DNA of 64,000 nucleotides from an uncultured bacterium (GCA_938031185.1 CALHGX010000047.1:18748-82747), one strand, 5' to 3'. Counted from the stretch's first letter, positions 50,520-61,686 are shown. Translations and numbers: made by a program. Notes: generated by a model not told the origin, from the letters alone.

Positions 50520-50953
50520 TCCGCCTCCCCGGCTGCGCCGCCGGCACGATCCAAATATCCCTGCAGGATTACCTGTGCCGCCAGCTTGTCCCGAACGGCG
50601 CGCCGTCGGCCTCTGGAAAGATTAGCCTCCTCCACAAGCATTCTTTCCACCAGCCCCGTGCTGAGCCGCTCATCCCAGAACTCCACGGGCACACCCAGCG
50701 CCGCCCGTATTCGCTCCGCAAAGTGCTCCACAGCTTCAGCCGCCGGGCCCTTGCTGCCGTTCATGTTCAGCGGCATCCCCACCACCACCCGCTCAGCGGC
50801 CGCGCGGCGCAACGCCTGCCGCACCGCATCCACCGCCTCTTCCACGGACGCCACCGTCACGGTCATCAGCGGCGTGCTCAGGCACCCCGTCGGATCACTG
50901 ACGGCAAATCCCACCCGGCGCTCCCCATAGTCCACACCAAGAATACGGGCCAT
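50513..50953 (-). CDS. ruvX: Holliday junction resolvase-like RuvX/YqgF
   Basis: ARILGVDYGERRVGFAVSDPTG, VVGMPLNMNGSKGPAAEAV, EFWDERLST, DKLAAQVILQGYLD. Confidence 0.94.
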   Translation of the reverse strand: MARILGVDYGERRVGFAVSDPTGCLSTPLMTVTVASVEEAVDAVRQALRRAAAERVVVGMPLNMNGSKGPAAEAVEHFAERIRAALGVPVEFWDERLSTGLVERMLVEEANLSRGRRRAVRDKLAAQVILQGYLDRAGGAAGEAEW

Positions 50954-50960
50954 CGTTCAC

Positions 50961-52046
50961 CTACAACACATCGTCGCAGCGGCCCTTTTCACGCAGGACC
51001 TGGACCAGTTTCTTTACGTCCTGGGCGCGGTTCCGCGCACAAATCAACGTGACGCCCTCAGCCTGAACCACAATCAGATCATCCACTCCCAGCAGCGCCG
51101 TCAAACGCCCCTCCGAAACCACAATGCATCGGCTCGCGTCCAGCGTCTCCCATTGTCCGCGCCCCACGTTCCCTGCCGCGTCCTTCGGCCAGTGATTTTC
51201 CAGGGCAGTCCACGTGCCGACGTCGTCCCACCCGAACGCCCCGCTGGCCACCACGATGTTCTGCGCTTTCTCCATGACCGCGTAATCAATGGATATTCGG
51301 GGCAGCGTCGGATAGTCGGCTCTCAGCGCCTCATCGAGGGTGCCATCGGCCGCCGCCTTCGTCCATCGCGTCTCGAGATCGGCCAAGTCCGGACGATGCT
51401 GCCGCAAGGCCCTGCGAATGGCCGCCACAGACCATACAAACATGCCGCCGTTCCACAGGTAGCGACTTGACCGGACATACTCCTCGGCCGTCTTCAGGTC
51501 GGGCTTCTCGACGAACCGCGCCCCTCGCCGGAAGGCCACCCCGTTTACGCAGGCGATTGTCTCCGCCACCTCGATGTACCCGAACCCGATGTTCGGCCCC
51601 GTGGGCTGAATTCCGATCGTCACCAGAACATCGCTTTGCCGGGCCACCGTCGCGCAAGCCGCCAGAACGCGTTGGAATTCCTCCGTGTCGCCGATGACGT
51701 GATCCGCCGTTAACACACAAAAAACGCCCTCCGGGTCGCGCGCTCCAACAAGCGCCGTGGCCAGCGCAACCGCCGCCGCCGTGTCGCGGCCCACCGGCTC
51801 CCCTATCACGTGCCCCGCCGGCACATTCGGCGCAGCCTGCCGGGACGCCTCCACCAGCGCCGCGCTGGTAATCACGTAGACATGGTCTGCCGGCATCAAC
51901 CCTTCAAGCCGCTGCACGGCAGTGGCCAGCATGGTGGATTCCCCGACCAGTCGCAGTAGCTGCTTCGGGCGTCGCTCGGTGCTAAGCGGCCAGAAGCGCT
52001 CGCCCTTGCCCCCCGCCAGAATAGCCGCATAGACGCCTCCTGCCAT
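50961..52046 (-). CDS. Mannose-1-phosphate guanylyltransferase
   Basis: YAAILAGGKGERFWPLSTERRPKQLLRLVG, VIGEPVGRDTAAAVALA, LTADHVI, FVEKPDLKTAEEYV, WNGGMFVW, SIDYAVMEKA, GWDDVGTW. Confidence 0.95.
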   Translation of the reverse strand: MAGGVYAAILAGGKGERFWPLSTERRPKQLLRLVGESTMLATAVQRLEGLMPADHVYVITSAALVEASRQAAPNVPAGHVIGEPVGRDTAAAVALATALVGARDPEGVFCVLTADHVIGDTEEFQRVLAACATVARQSDVLVTIGIQPTGPNIGFGYIEVAETIACVNGVAFRRGARFVEKPDLKTAEEYVRSSRYLWNGGMFVWSVAAIRRALRQHRPDLADLETRWTKAAADGTLDEALRADYPTLPRISIDYAVMEKAQNIVVASGAFGWDDVGTWTALENHWPKDAAGNVGRGQWETLDASRCIVVSEGRLTALLGVDDLIVVQAEGVTLICARNRAQDVKKLVQVLREKGRCDDVL

Positions 52047-52060
52047 GGTCCGCCCCTTTC

Positions 52061-52837
52061 TCATTGCGGTCGGTTCATCTCATAAATTCGCGCCAGCCCC
52101 TTCAACGTCAGTTTCGGATCAACTGCGAACGGCAGGCCGGCCCCCCGTAGCACCCGCCCCGCATGCCCGCCCGTCGCCCACAGGTGCGGCGTCACTCCGC
52201 CAAGGCCTTGCTGGACGTGTTCCACGATCTCCCGGACCATGCCGCGATATCCGATCCGCGCCCCAATCCGCATCGCCTCCGCAGTGCTTTTGCCGATGTG
52301 TCCGATTCGGCCTTCCAACCGGATGCGCGGCAGCAAGGCCGTCTCGCGAGCCAAATAGTCCGTCATCATTGGCAGTCCTGGCGCAATGACGCCGCCGCAA
52401 TAGGCCCCGTCATTCGAAATCACGTCAAACGTCAGCGCCGTTCCAAAATCCGCCACGATCGCGGCCTGATGGCAACGCGCCCAAGCCTCACACGCGTTCG
52501 CCAGACGGTCTGCGCCAATGGTTTGCGGCCGCGGGTACGCCAGCTCCACCCCCAAGCGCAGCTGATGATGAACTCGCACAATCCGCCGTACCCCGCATCG
52601 GCGCAACATCCTCGTCCAACGGTTGGTGGCGGCCGGCACCACCGAAGAAACCACTGCCCCTTCGATCGGGTGTTCCTCTGCCCCTTGCAGAATCAGCCGC
52701 CGCATAGCCTCTTCGGAGGCGGCGGTTCGCCGCGTCGGAGCCCAATGAACCCGCCCCACCGCCAACCCTCGCGCCCGCGCCACGCTAGTGCTCGTGTTGC
52801 CGATGTCCACCACAAGAATGTTGGTCGCTGTCGCCAT
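52061..52837 (-). CDS. coaX: Type III pantothenate kinase
   Basis: ILVVDIGNTSTSVA, VVSSVVPA, TIGADRLANACEA, AIVADFGTALTFDVIS, GGVIAPGLPMM. Confidence 0.93.
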   Translation of the reverse strand: MATATNILVVDIGNTSTSVARARGLAVGRVHWAPTRRTAASEEAMRRLILQGAEEHPIEGAVVSSVVPAATNRWTRMLRRCGVRRIVRVHHQLRLGVELAYPRPQTIGADRLANACEAWARCHQAAIVADFGTALTFDVISNDGAYCGGVIAPGLPMMTDYLARETALLPRIRLEGRIGHIGKSTAEAMRIGARIGYRGMVREIVEHVQQGLGGVTPHLWATGGHAGRVLRGAGLPFAVDPKLTLKGLARIYEMNRPQ

Positions 52838-52852
52838 ACGTGCCTCGCCCCT

Positions 52853-53719
52853 CTACGCCACAATTTCCAAAGAGAGGTCAGACGCGGGTGCCGAATGCGT
52901 CAGGGCGCCGATGGACACCGCGTTCACGCCCGTGGCGGCCACGGCCGTGACGTTTTCCAGCGTCAGTCCACCTGACGCTTCCAGCCGACACCGCCCCGCA
53001 CACAGCGCCACGCACCGTCGAATGCGTTCCGGCGGCATGTTATCCAACAAAATCCAGTCTGGCCTGCCATTCAACGCGTCCATCAGCTCCTCTTCGTTCT
53101 CCACTTCCACCTCCACCGGCAGGCCAGGCGCGTGCCGCCGCACTGTTTCCACGGCCTCGGCCAGACTGCAACGGCCCCCCTCGCTCCAGAACCGCCGATG
53201 GTTGTCCTTGATCAGCGCCATGTCATGGAGCCCCATTCGGTGGTTCTTGCCTCCACCGCAAGCTACGGCATATTTTTCGAGCACACGCAGCATGGGCGTG
53301 GTCTTTCGCGTGTCCAGCACAGCCACGCCATATGGCGCGCAACGCCGCACGAATTCGCGCGTGAGAGTGGCAATCCCGCAAAGACGCTGTAGCAGGTTCA
53401 GCGCCGTGCGTTCGGCCGTCAAAATCGCCCGCAGGGCGCCATGCAGACGCATAATCGTTCCCCCTGCATCAGCCACCGCGCCGTCCGACACTTCCTGCGT
53501 GATGATCATTCGGGCATCCAGGGCGCAAAAAACGGCGCGCGCCACTCCCCCGCCGGCCACCACGCATGGCGCACGAGTAAGGATCAACGCGTCGGCCTGC
53601 CGCTCCGGTGGCACCAGCGCGTTGGTCGTGATGTCGCCATCGCCTACGTCTTCGGCCAGCGCTCTACGCACCAGATCGCGCACCTCCGGACGCTCCGAGA
53701 TGTCCTTCGTTATGTGCAT
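52853..53719 (-). CDS. nadC: Nicotinate-nucleotide pyrophosphorylase (carboxylating)
   Basis: ALAEDVGDGDITTNALVP, ERTALNLLQRLCGIATLTREFV, VLDTRKTTPMLRVLEKYAVACGGGKNHRMGLHDMALIKDNHR, LEASGGLTLENV. Confidence 0.96.
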   Translation of the reverse strand: MHITKDISERPEVRDLVRRALAEDVGDGDITTNALVPPERQADALILTRAPCVVAGGGVARAVFCALDARMIITQEVSDGAVADAGGTIMRLHGALRAILTAERTALNLLQRLCGIATLTREFVRRCAPYGVAVLDTRKTTPMLRVLEKYAVACGGGKNHRMGLHDMALIKDNHRRFWSEGGRCSLAEAVETVRRHAPGLPVEVEVENEEELMDALNGRPDWILLDNMPPERIRRCVALCAGRCRLEASGGLTLENVTAVAATGVNAVSIGALTHSAPASDLSLEIVA

Positions 53720-54945
53720 GGCCCAGCGCCTTTTTCCTGCCCCCCGGGGTGCAGCCCCGGAACGGCCCACTCGCAAGGTATATAGCAGCACCCTTCGAAG
53801 GGCTTGTCGCAATCCACCGCGATGGGGAAATGGTTGTCCAGGCGGTGGTAGTTGACGCGGTGATCCCATGAGTGGACCGAAAACGAAAAAAGATATCCCC
53901 CGCGGGCCAGATCGAGCGACCCCAGCCGCAGCACAACAACGCCCGGCCCTTCAATGCGGGCCAGGCGAACGCCTTCGTTTTGGGTGTTGTTGCCATGGAC
54001 GAGCCGTCCCTGCTCATCGCACACAGCAAAGCCGAAAACAGGATTCTCCACGGGCCGCCGGGCCTCGTAGTGAATACGTATGGTCACGGCTTCGCCCCAA
54101 TCAAACCGCTCGCAGGGCCGTCCAGACTGATCCATGAATTCGACCCGGGTAATCACCACGTCCTTCGTGCCCCATTCACGACGCAGGTCCTGGCTGTTCT
54201 GCCTCCGCCAGAACGCCTCATACTGCCCGATGATCTCGGACGGCTCGCCGTCTCCCATAATGCGGCCATGATCGAGAAAGAGGATTCGGTGACTGACGGC
54301 CTGGATGGCCGCCAGATCGTGCGAAATGATCAACATCGTCTTTCCGCGCCTTCGGAACTCCCCCATCCGCTGCAGGCATTTGCGCTGGAACGCCGCGTCG
54401 CCCACTGCCAGCACCTCGTCAATCAGCAGCACGTCGGGATCCACCTCCACGGCCACCGCAAAGCCCAGCCGGATATACATGCCGGACGAGTAGTGCTTCA
54501 CCGGCTGGTCCATGAAGCCCTCCAGCCCGGCGAAGTCCACAATCGCAGCGTACCGCTCCCTCATCCGCCGCTGGGGAATCCCCATGATCGCGCCGGCCAG
54601 AAACACATTCTCTCGCCCTGTCAGGTCGGGGTGAAAACCCGCTCCAAGCTCCAGCAGCGACGATATGGTGCCCCGCACTTGGATGCGTCCTGTCGTCGGC
54701 TGCATGGTGCCGGCCAACAGGGCCAGCAACGTGCTCTTGCCCGCTCCGTTGGCGCCGATGATACCCAGGGTTTCTCCGGCTCGCACCCGAAAGGAGATGT
54801 CGCGAAGGGCCCACAGGTCCTCGCGCTTCCGGTGTGCTCGCAGCATATCCAGCGCGGCCGACTTCAGAGTCTGGCCACCCGGCGCACGCAACCGAAACCG
54901 CTTGCTGACCGATTCAACCGTTATGACACAAGGCTCGTTGATCAC
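53710..54945 (-). CDS. Polysaccharide ABC exporter ATP-binding protein (Wzt-like, C-terminal carbohydrate-binding domain)
   Basis: GIIGANGAGKSTLLALLAG, ELGAGFHPDLTGRENVFL, KHYSSGMYIRLGFAVA, LLIDEVLAVGDAAFQRKC; beta-rich C-terminus. Confidence 0.94.
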   Translation of the reverse strand: MINEPCVITVESVSKRFRLRAPGGQTLKSAALDMLRAHRKREDLWALRDISFRVRAGETLGIIGANGAGKSTLLALLAGTMQPTTGRIQVRGTISSLLELGAGFHPDLTGRENVFLAGAIMGIPQRRMRERYAAIVDFAGLEGFMDQPVKHYSSGMYIRLGFAVAVEVDPDVLLIDEVLAVGDAAFQRKCLQRMGEFRRRGKTMLIISHDLAAIQAVSHRILFLDHGRIMGDGEPSEIIGQYEAFWRRQNSQDLRREWGTKDVVITRVEFMDQSGRPCERFDWGEAVTIRIHYEARRPVENPVFGFAVCDEQGRLVHGNNTQNEGVRLARIEGPGVVVLRLGSLDLARGGYLFSFSVHSWDHRVNYHRLDNHFPIAVDCDKPFEGCCYIPCEWAVPGLHPGGQEKGAGPCT

Positions 54946-54975
54946 GACGAACGCCCGTCCAATACCAGCCCAGCC

Positions 54976-55749
54976 TCAGAGATGCTCTGCGAATCGCGGC
55001 TGCAACCGTTGAAAGATCACCACGCCGGCCACCAAAACCATCCACGCCACGGCAAACGACAGCGCCAGCGCCGTCCCTCCGGGCAACGGCGCTCCCACCA
55101 ACGCATGGCGGTAGACGGTCACAATGCCAGCCATGGGGTTCGCAAAATAAGCGGTCATCCAGCCGGCGCCGAACCGGCCCGCCACTTCCTCAAGCGAATA
55201 GATGACGGGGGTGGCGAAAAACCAGGCCATCGTCAGGACGCTCAGGAGATGTTCCAAGTCACGAAAGAACACGTTCAAGCTCGAGAGGAGCAGGCTCACG
55301 CCCACGCTCAGCGCCAGATGGGTGAGTACCACCGCAGGCATCCAGCCGAGGTGCGGAAGCGACGCGCCCGCGAACGCCAGATAGACCCCCACCACGATCA
55401 GCGACAGCAGGAAATTCGTCAAATTGGCGAGCGCCATAGCCAGCGGCAGAATGATTCGAGGAAAAGCTGCCTTCTTCACCAGGTTGCCGTGGCCCACGAT
55501 AGCATGGAGCGAATCGCCCAGGCACATGGCCAGGTACTGCCAGACAAAAATACCCGTCACCAGCATCGGCAGGCGCACCGGAAAGCGCATGAGCCCAAGA
55601 AAAAGCGCGTAGATCGCGATCAAGGATAAGGGCGCCAGCAGCGTCCACAAGAAGCCCAGCGCCGAGTTTTTATAACGAATCTTCAGATTGCGTCGAATCA
55701 GCATGCCGAGCAGTTCGCGCCGCCGCACAATGTCGTTACATAGTCCCAT
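54976..55749 (-). CDS. Polysaccharide ABC exporter permease (Wzm/TagG-like)
   Basis: LLGMLIRRNLKIRYKNSALGFLWTLLAPLSLIAIYALFLG, multi-TM, VIYSLEEV...YFANPMAGIVTVYRHALVG. Confidence 0.93.
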   Translation of the reverse strand: MGLCNDIVRRRELLGMLIRRNLKIRYKNSALGFLWTLLAPLSLIAIYALFLGLMRFPVRLPMLVTGIFVWQYLAMCLGDSLHAIVGHGNLVKKAAFPRIILPLAMALANLTNFLLSLIVVGVYLAFAGASLPHLGWMPAVVLTHLALSVGVSLLLSSLNVFFRDLEHLLSVLTMAWFFATPVIYSLEEVAGRFGAGWMTAYFANPMAGIVTVYRHALVGAPLPGGTALALSFAVAWMVLVAGVVIFQRLQPRFAEHL

Positions 55750-55823
55750 TGGTCAAGCTCCGCGTCATGCCCCTGCAATTAGCCGGCGGCGGCGCGGTCT
55801 CCAAGCGCAATCGGCCTCCGCCT

Positions 55824-56816
55824 CTACACCGGTTCAACCGGTGTTTTAATCCATAACGCCTTGGGCACAACCTCCATGTCAAACACCCGACCATCCGGCA
55901 ATTCCTCGCCGTCAATCTGCGCCGCCTGAGGCTCGCACATTTCCAACCGAATGCGGCGCCCCTGGGTCTGAATCGAGTTTCGCAGCAGCCTTTCGGACCA
56001 GGACCATACAATTTCCGTCTGCCCCCTCAAACTCAGGAGGTAGCGCGCCAGGTAATCCGTGTGTCCGCTGAATGCGGCCACATCGAGCAATCCGTCGTCC
56101 GCAAAGGCATTACGGCAGAAATCGAAGACCCCCGCGTAGATTCTCGTGTTGTTGACCACCACATTTAGCAGAGGGCCCTCATGCCAGCACGCCCCATCCA
56201 CCACAATCCGCCCGACCACCGGCTCGCTCTTCAACATAGGCCGCCCCAACGACAACGCGTACAGCAGCCGCCCATTGATCACATGGCGCACCAATGGCAC
56301 CCGCGCCACCACGCGCCGTTGACGATTCCGCTCGCGCAGGATGCGCGAGTCGAGCCCGACCGTCACCGCATCCGCGAAGTATCGTCCCCCCATCCGCCCC
56401 AGGTCCATGTGGTAATCGGCGCCGTGAAGAATGGCGCCGATGGCGCGCCGCAGATCCTGCCCCGACCAGTCCTCGCGAATCTTGATTCCAAGCGACTTGG
56501 CCAGGTCATTGCCCGTGCCGAGCGGCACGAAAACATACGGCGGAACGGCTCCATCCGGTTGGCGCTCCCGATAGGCCATCATCGCATTGATGGCCGCCGA
56601 GTGCGTTCCGTCGCCACCAAGGCCCACCACGGCGCCGTAGCGATCCAGTGGTTCGCAGCCGAAGCGGCGGGCCCATTCGTCCACCGGTTCCTCGGGGCGA
56701 ATTTCGAGCACTTCGTACGACAGCCCGAATCGCTCCAGCTCGCCTGCCGCCTGAGGCCAGCGTTTCCCCGCCCAGCCACCGGCCGCTTCAGGATTTAGGA
56801 CGCACAAAACCTTCAT
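55824..56816 (-). CDS. Diacylglycerol kinase-family lipid kinase
   Basis: NPEAAGGWAGKRWP, YGAVVGLGGDGTHSAAINAMM, FVPLGTGNDLAKSLGI, DDGLLDVAAFSG. Confidence 0.94.
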   Translation of the reverse strand: MKVLCVLNPEAAGGWAGKRWPQAAGELERFGLSYEVLEIRPEEPVDEWARRFGCEPLDRYGAVVGLGGDGTHSAAINAMMAYRERQPDGAVPPYVFVPLGTGNDLAKSLGIKIREDWSGQDLRRAIGAILHGADYHMDLGRMGGRYFADAVTVGLDSRILRERNRQRRVVARVPLVRHVINGRLLYALSLGRPMLKSEPVVGRIVVDGACWHEGPLLNVVVNNTRIYAGVFDFCRNAFADDGLLDVAAFSGHTDYLARYLLSLRGQTEIVWSWSERLLRNSIQTQGRRIRLEMCEPQAAQIDGEELPDGRVFDMEVVPKALWIKTPVEPV

Positions 56817-56881
56817 GTGCGCGTTCCAAACGCAGCCGGCGCCCGTGCGGCGAAGGTCGCATCAATGCCACTCCAGCCGGT

Positions 56882-57079
56882 TTACGATCCCGCTGCAACC
56901 GCAAGTTCTTTCGGGCGCTTGAGCAGCGTCCGAACCTGCTTCGCGTTCATCCGCCGCAGCCGTTCTTCTGAAACACCCAAGGCCGCCAGACGTTTTCGCT
57001 GTGTTTTTTCCCGCCGGCGCTTGTCTGAAGCCTTCTTCACCGGCCGGTACAGCCTTGTCAATCTCCCTTTACCTGGCAT
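56882..57079 (-). CDS. Small highly basic protein, unknown function
   Basis: 65 aa: MPGKGRLTRLYRPVKKASDKRRREKTQRKRLAALGVSEERLRRMNAKQVRTLLKRPKELAVAAGS. Confidence 0.6.
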   Translation of the reverse strand: MPGKGRLTRLYRPVKKASDKRRREKTQRKRLAALGVSEERLRRMNAKQVRTLLKRPKELAVAAGS

Positions 57080-57184
57080 TTATGCGCTCCTCCCCTACTG
57101 CCTCTGAAAACGCGCCACACAATGCCCCGTCGTCCGGCCGCTGTCAATCCGGCATGCGCCACGGCATCCTCCGACCGCCGCACC

Positions 57185-58912
57185 TCATATGCGGTTGGGC
57201 GCTTCGATCCCCAGCAGACGCAGCCCCGTGCGAAGCGTGGCGGCGGTTGCCGAGCACAATCGCAACCGACTTTCCCGCACCCCATCGGCCGCCTTGAGAA
57301 ACGGCACGTTTTGATAGAAAGCGCTGTATAGACCGGCCAAGGAGTAGAGATAGTCCGCCAGCGCATTGGGCTTGTAGGTTTCGGCCGCCCGAATCAGCGT
57401 TTCCGGGAAGCGCGCCAAATGCAACGCCAGTTCGCGTTCCACCGGCTCATCGAGACGAATCGGATGCGTCTTGAAATCCCGCCCCGGATATTGCTCGGCA
57501 TAACGATCCATGACGCTTGCGATGCGCGCGCAGGCGTACTGGAGATACGGCGCCGAATTGCCCTCCATCGCCAATGCCTTCTCCCACGTAAACGTGACCA
57601 CGCTTTGGGGATTTTGGCTTAAGTCGGCGTACTTGACGGCGCCCAGCCCTACGGCCCGCGCCACCTCCCGCTGCGCCGCCTCGTCCATTTCGGGGCTGCA
57701 CGCCTTCACCACCGCCAATGCCCGTTCCTCCGCCTCGTCGAGGTACCGCTCCAGCTTGATCACGTTGCCTTCCCGTGTCGAGAACGTCCCCTCCGGAAGC
57801 CGCATCAGTCCGAACCACACATGATCCAATCGCGTCGTATATCCCAGCCTCCTGCATATGCTGAAGACCTGCTTGAAATGCAACTGCTGCCGCTCGTCCG
57901 TAACGTACACGATGCGCTGCGGATCGAACTCCTCCACCCGGCTGATGACCGTCGCAATATCTGTGGAGGCATAGTTGAACCCTCCGTCGGCTTTTCGCAC
58001 AATGCATGGCGGCAGCCCGTCCTCCTCGAGAAAAGCCACCTGCGCGCCCTCGCTTTCCCGCGCCAACCCGGCCTGAATGAGCCGGTCCAGCAGCGGCCCC
58101 AGGCGCTCATGGTAGTAGCTCTCGCCTCGCACCAGATCGAACCGCACGCCCAGACGTTGGTATATCCGTTCGAACTCCCGAAGACTGGCCTCCACAAACT
58201 CCTGCCAAAGCCGCCGGTTCTCCGGATCGCCCCCTTGGAGCTTGACCAGTTCATGGCGGGCCTGTCGCATCCAGTCTTCATCCGTGCGTGACCGCTCGTA
58301 ACTCCTGACGTAAATCCGCTCGAGTTCTTCGACCGGCGCTTTGGCCATCGCCTCATGATCCGCGAAATGCCGATACCCAAGCATCAACAGGCCGAACTGA
58401 GTGCCCCAGTCCCCCAGATGGTTGTCAGAAACGACCCGGTACCCGAGAAAGCGATACATCCGATCCAGGGCATTCCCGATCACTGTCGAGCGAATGTGGC
58501 CGATGTGCATCGGCTTGGCCACATTTGGACTAGAGTAATCCAACACCACCGTTTGGCCTTGCCCCACATTGCCCACCCCCAACCGTTCATCCCCACAAAG
58601 TTGTTCCATGCGGCGAGCCAGCCAATCGGCGCTCAGCCGCAGATTGATAAAGCCGGGGCCGGCCACCTCGATCTTTTCCACGGCCGGATCGGGTGTGGCG
58701 GCCGCCACCGCCGCCTGGGCCACATCGCGAGGCGAGCGCCGCATCACCTTCGCAAGCGCCATAGCCTGATTGCATTGATAATCGCCGAAACGGGAGTCTG
58801 TTGCGGGCGTCACCGCTACCGGGGGCAAATCGGCGCCCGGGAAGGCCTTGCCAAACGCCGCCGATAGCCATTCGGAGAGGCCTTGGTCCAGCGGGGCCGA
58901 CAATCTGATCAT
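57185..58912 (-). CDS. argS: Arginyl-tRNA synthetase
   Basis: VLDYSSPNVAKPMHIGHIRSTVIGNALDRMYRFLGYRVVSDNHLGDWGTQFG; STREGNVIKLE; YAYARI-like LQYACARI. Confidence 0.98.
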   Translation of the reverse strand: MIRLSAPLDQGLSEWLSAAFGKAFPGADLPPVAVTPATDSRFGDYQCNQAMALAKVMRRSPRDVAQAAVAAATPDPAVEKIEVAGPGFINLRLSADWLARRMEQLCGDERLGVGNVGQGQTVVLDYSSPNVAKPMHIGHIRSTVIGNALDRMYRFLGYRVVSDNHLGDWGTQFGLLMLGYRHFADHEAMAKAPVEELERIYVRSYERSRTDEDWMRQARHELVKLQGGDPENRRLWQEFVEASLREFERIYQRLGVRFDLVRGESYYHERLGPLLDRLIQAGLARESEGAQVAFLEEDGLPPCIVRKADGGFNYASTDIATVISRVEEFDPQRIVYVTDERQQLHFKQVFSICRRLGYTTRLDHVWFGLMRLPEGTFSTREGNVIKLERYLDEAEERALAVVKACSPEMDEAAQREVARAVGLGAVKYADLSQNPQSVVTFTWEKALAMEGNSAPYLQYACARIASVMDRYAEQYPGRDFKTHPIRLDEPVERELALHLARFPETLIRAAETYKPNALADYLYSLAGLYSAFYQNVPFLKAADGVRESRLRLCSATAATLRTGLRLLGIEAPNRI

Positions 58913-58928
58913 CGTGGTGCTCCGTCTC

Positions 58929-60218
58929 TCAGGAAGGTCCTAGGCGCCGCGAGCCGATCGCCCGCTCATACGCCCGAACCTCTTCCAGCCAATCCATGTC
59001 GCCTGGGGTATTCTTCCGCAGGCAATATGCGTTCCACACCGCCCCCATCGGCAACGTTTTAACGTTCTCCATGCAGGCCAGCCGGCCTGTGTAATCGCCC
59101 TCTGCCTCTAATCGGCGCAAGGTCTCCACCGGCTGCAGCATGGCCCACAACAGACCCTTCAACACGCTCCGCGCTCCGATCACCCACGCGGCGACGCGGT
59201 TGATGCTGGCATCGAAGTAGTCCAAGCCAATGTGCATCCGATGCAACCAATCACCGCGCACCATTTCCTCGGCCAACGCGCGAACCTCATCGGAAAAGAC
59301 CGGCACATGATCGCTATCCCATCGAAGTCCCCGGCTAATGTGGAGCAGCACCCGGTCCACGAACAACAGCACCGCCGAGAGCTTGTCGGCCACTGTCTCC
59401 GTCGGGTGGAAATGGCCCATGTCCAGACACAGCGCCACGCGCCGGGTCGCCGCGTACCCGAGATAGAACTCGTGCGAGCCGGCCACATAGGCTTCCGTGC
59501 CAATGCCGAACAGCTTGCTTTCGACGGCATCCACAACGCCGTCCATTCGTTCCGAGAATATCTCGTCGAGCGCATCCCGCAACCGCTCGCGGGGCCCCTT
59601 TCGGTCCGCCGGCGTGTCCTTGAAGCCATCGGGCACCCAGACATTCACAACGCAGGGCGACCCGGCGCGCGCGGCCATCTGCCTTCCGATGCGGCGGCAC
59701 GCTTGGCCATGCTCAATCCAAAACTTGCGAATATCCGAGTCGCGATGCGACAGGGTAAAGCCCGACGCCGCCAGCGGGTGACTGAAGAACGTACCGTTAA
59801 AATCCATGCCCAACCCCCGGTCGGCGGCCCAGTCCATCCACCGGGCAAAGTGTTCGGGGGCCAACTCGTTGCGCGCCACGCGCCGGCCTCCGGTCTCCGC
59901 GTAGAAAGCATGCAGGTTGATCCGATGTCGGCCCGGAATGAGGCGCAACGCCGCCTCGTAATCCGCCCTCAGCTCGTCCCCGTTGCGCGCCCGTCCGGGA
60001 TATCCTCCGGTAACCTGAAGCCCACTGCCGCCCAGGTCGCCGTCCTGCTCGAAACCGGCCACATCGTCTCCCTGCCAGCAATGAAGGGACAAGGGGACCG
60101 CTTCCAGACGCCGAAGCGCCGCCTCTGTATCCACTCCGTGGCTCGCATAGGCATCGCGAGCCGCTTCATACTCGGCTTCGACCCGCCGAACGACTGATGC
60201 AGATGGCGTCTTCTTCAT
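58929..60218 (-). CDS. rhaA: L-rhamnose isomerase
   Basis: [104 protein letters not shown]. Confidence 0.95.
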   Translation of the reverse strand: MKKTPSASVVRRVEAEYEAARDAYASHGVDTEAALRRLEAVPLSLHCWQGDDVAGFEQDGDLGGSGLQVTGGYPGRARNGDELRADYEAALRLIPGRHRINLHAFYAETGGRRVARNELAPEHFARWMDWAADRGLGMDFNGTFFSHPLAASGFTLSHRDSDIRKFWIEHGQACRRIGRQMAARAGSPCVVNVWVPDGFKDTPADRKGPRERLRDALDEIFSERMDGVVDAVESKLFGIGTEAYVAGSHEFYLGYAATRRVALCLDMGHFHPTETVADKLSAVLLFVDRVLLHISRGLRWDSDHVPVFSDEVRALAEEMVRGDWLHRMHIGLDYFDASINRVAAWVIGARSVLKGLLWAMLQPVETLRRLEAEGDYTGRLACMENVKTLPMGAVWNAYCLRKNTPGDMDWLEEVRAYERAIGSRRLGPS

Positions 60219-61543
60219 CCCGGTTCCTGCCGAATGCACTGTAAGACCTCATCCCGACGCGCTTCCATTAGCGACCGGCTCCTGGCCTCCAGGTTCAGGC
60301 GCACCAAGGGTTCCGTGTTGGAGAGCCGCACGTTAAACCACCAGTCGTTGTATTCGACCGTTACGCCATCCAGCTCCGTCACGCGGCCGTCTGAGTAGCG
60401 GGCCCGCAGGCGCCGCAAAACGGCCGGCGGATCCGCCACTTCCGAGTTGATTTCGCCGCTGGCCCAATAGCGCCGAATCGGGCGCACTAGTTCGGACAAT
60501 GGCTGCCCGCTTTCCGCCACGATCCGGGCCACATGCAGAACCGCCATGGCTGAGCTTTCCGTATAGTAGTTGTCGCGAAAATAGTAATGGCCCGAGAGTT
60601 CACCCGCAAACACCGCGTCGCGTTCCCGCATCTGTTGTTTGATGAACGCATGGCCGACCCGGCTCATCATCGGCGTGCCGCCGCTTTCCAGAATGACCTC
60701 CTTGACCGCCCAACTGCTCCGCAGATCATAGAAAATGACGCCGGGGCCGCTGCGCAAGACGCTGCGCGCAATCAAAGCTGTGATCATGTCCATCGGCACC
60801 ACGGCGCCCTGCTCATCCACAAACCCGGCTCGGTCGGCGTCTCCGTCAAAGGCCACGCCAAAATCGTACCCCCCCTGCCGCACCTTCTCTTGCAGCGCTT
60901 TCAGCGTCTCCACCTTCAGCGGGTTGGCCTCATGATTCGGAAAGGAGCCGTCCAGGGTGTCAAACAATCGATCCATCTCCAACATGCCATCCAAAGCCTG
61001 GGCTTCCACAATCCCCATGGCATTGGCAAAGTCGGCCACGATCCGGACCGGACGTAACGGCGCACCCAACTTCCTGACGTGTTCGGCATACGCCGGCGCC
61101 ACTTCGAAACGTTCAACACCTCCCGGCTGCGCCGCGCCACGGCCGCCGGCGCCTTCCGCCACCAACCGCTCGATGTCTTGAATACCGGTGTCGCCGCTGA
61201 TCGGTATGGCCCGCTCCCGGCAGAGTTTGAAGCCGTTCCACTCGCCCGGGTTGTGCGACGCGGTGATCATGATGCTGCCATCGGCATTCAAAAGGCCGTT
61301 CGCAAAATAGGACATCGGCGTCGAGCACAGCCCCAAGTCAACAACAGAAGCGCCCTGCGACGTCAGCCCCTCCGTCAACGCCCTGAACAGCGCCTCGGAG
61401 TGAGGCCGCATGTCTCGTCCGACCACCACCTTTCGGCATCCCAGAAAAACGACGAATGCTTGACCGATTTTTCGGGCCGTTTCGTCCGTCAAGGTCTTGC
61501 CGTATATTCCCCGAATATCGTACGCCTTGAAAATGCCTGCCAT
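60215..61543 (-). CDS. Phosphomannomutase/phosphoglucomutase
   Basis: [82 protein letters not shown]. Confidence 0.96.
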   Translation of the reverse strand: MAGIFKAYDIRGIYGKTLTDETARKIGQAFVVFLGCRKVVVGRDMRPHSEALFRALTEGLTSQGASVVDLGLCSTPMSYFANGLLNADGSIMITASHNPGEWNGFKLCRERAIPISGDTGIQDIERLVAEGAGGRGAAQPGGVERFEVAPAYAEHVRKLGAPLRPVRIVADFANAMGIVEAQALDGMLEMDRLFDTLDGSFPNHEANPLKVETLKALQEKVRQGGYDFGVAFDGDADRAGFVDEQGAVVPMDMITALIARSVLRSGPGVIFYDLRSSWAVKEVILESGGTPMMSRVGHAFIKQQMRERDAVFAGELSGHYYFRDNYYTESSAMAVLHVARIVAESGQPLSELVRPIRRYWASGEINSEVADPPAVLRRLRARYSDGRVTELDGVTVEYNDWWFNVRLSNTEPLVRLNLEARSRSLMEARRDEVLQCIRQEPG

Positions 61544-61686
61544 GTCTGCCCCTCCAAACTGAAATGGCCAAGTCGGGTTAGGATAGTGGCCGTTCCATAC
61601 CATTTCAATCCTCTTTGCGCCCATCGCAATGCCTCGCGACAAGGGCACAGCTTGCGCCGGCAGGGCCCTTGTTCTATCTTTAGTCC

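Noticed and set aside
53872-55629. 585-aa plus-strand ORF
   Set aside because: Antisense to the Wzt/Wzm exporter genes; His/Arg/Gln-rich shadow ORF.
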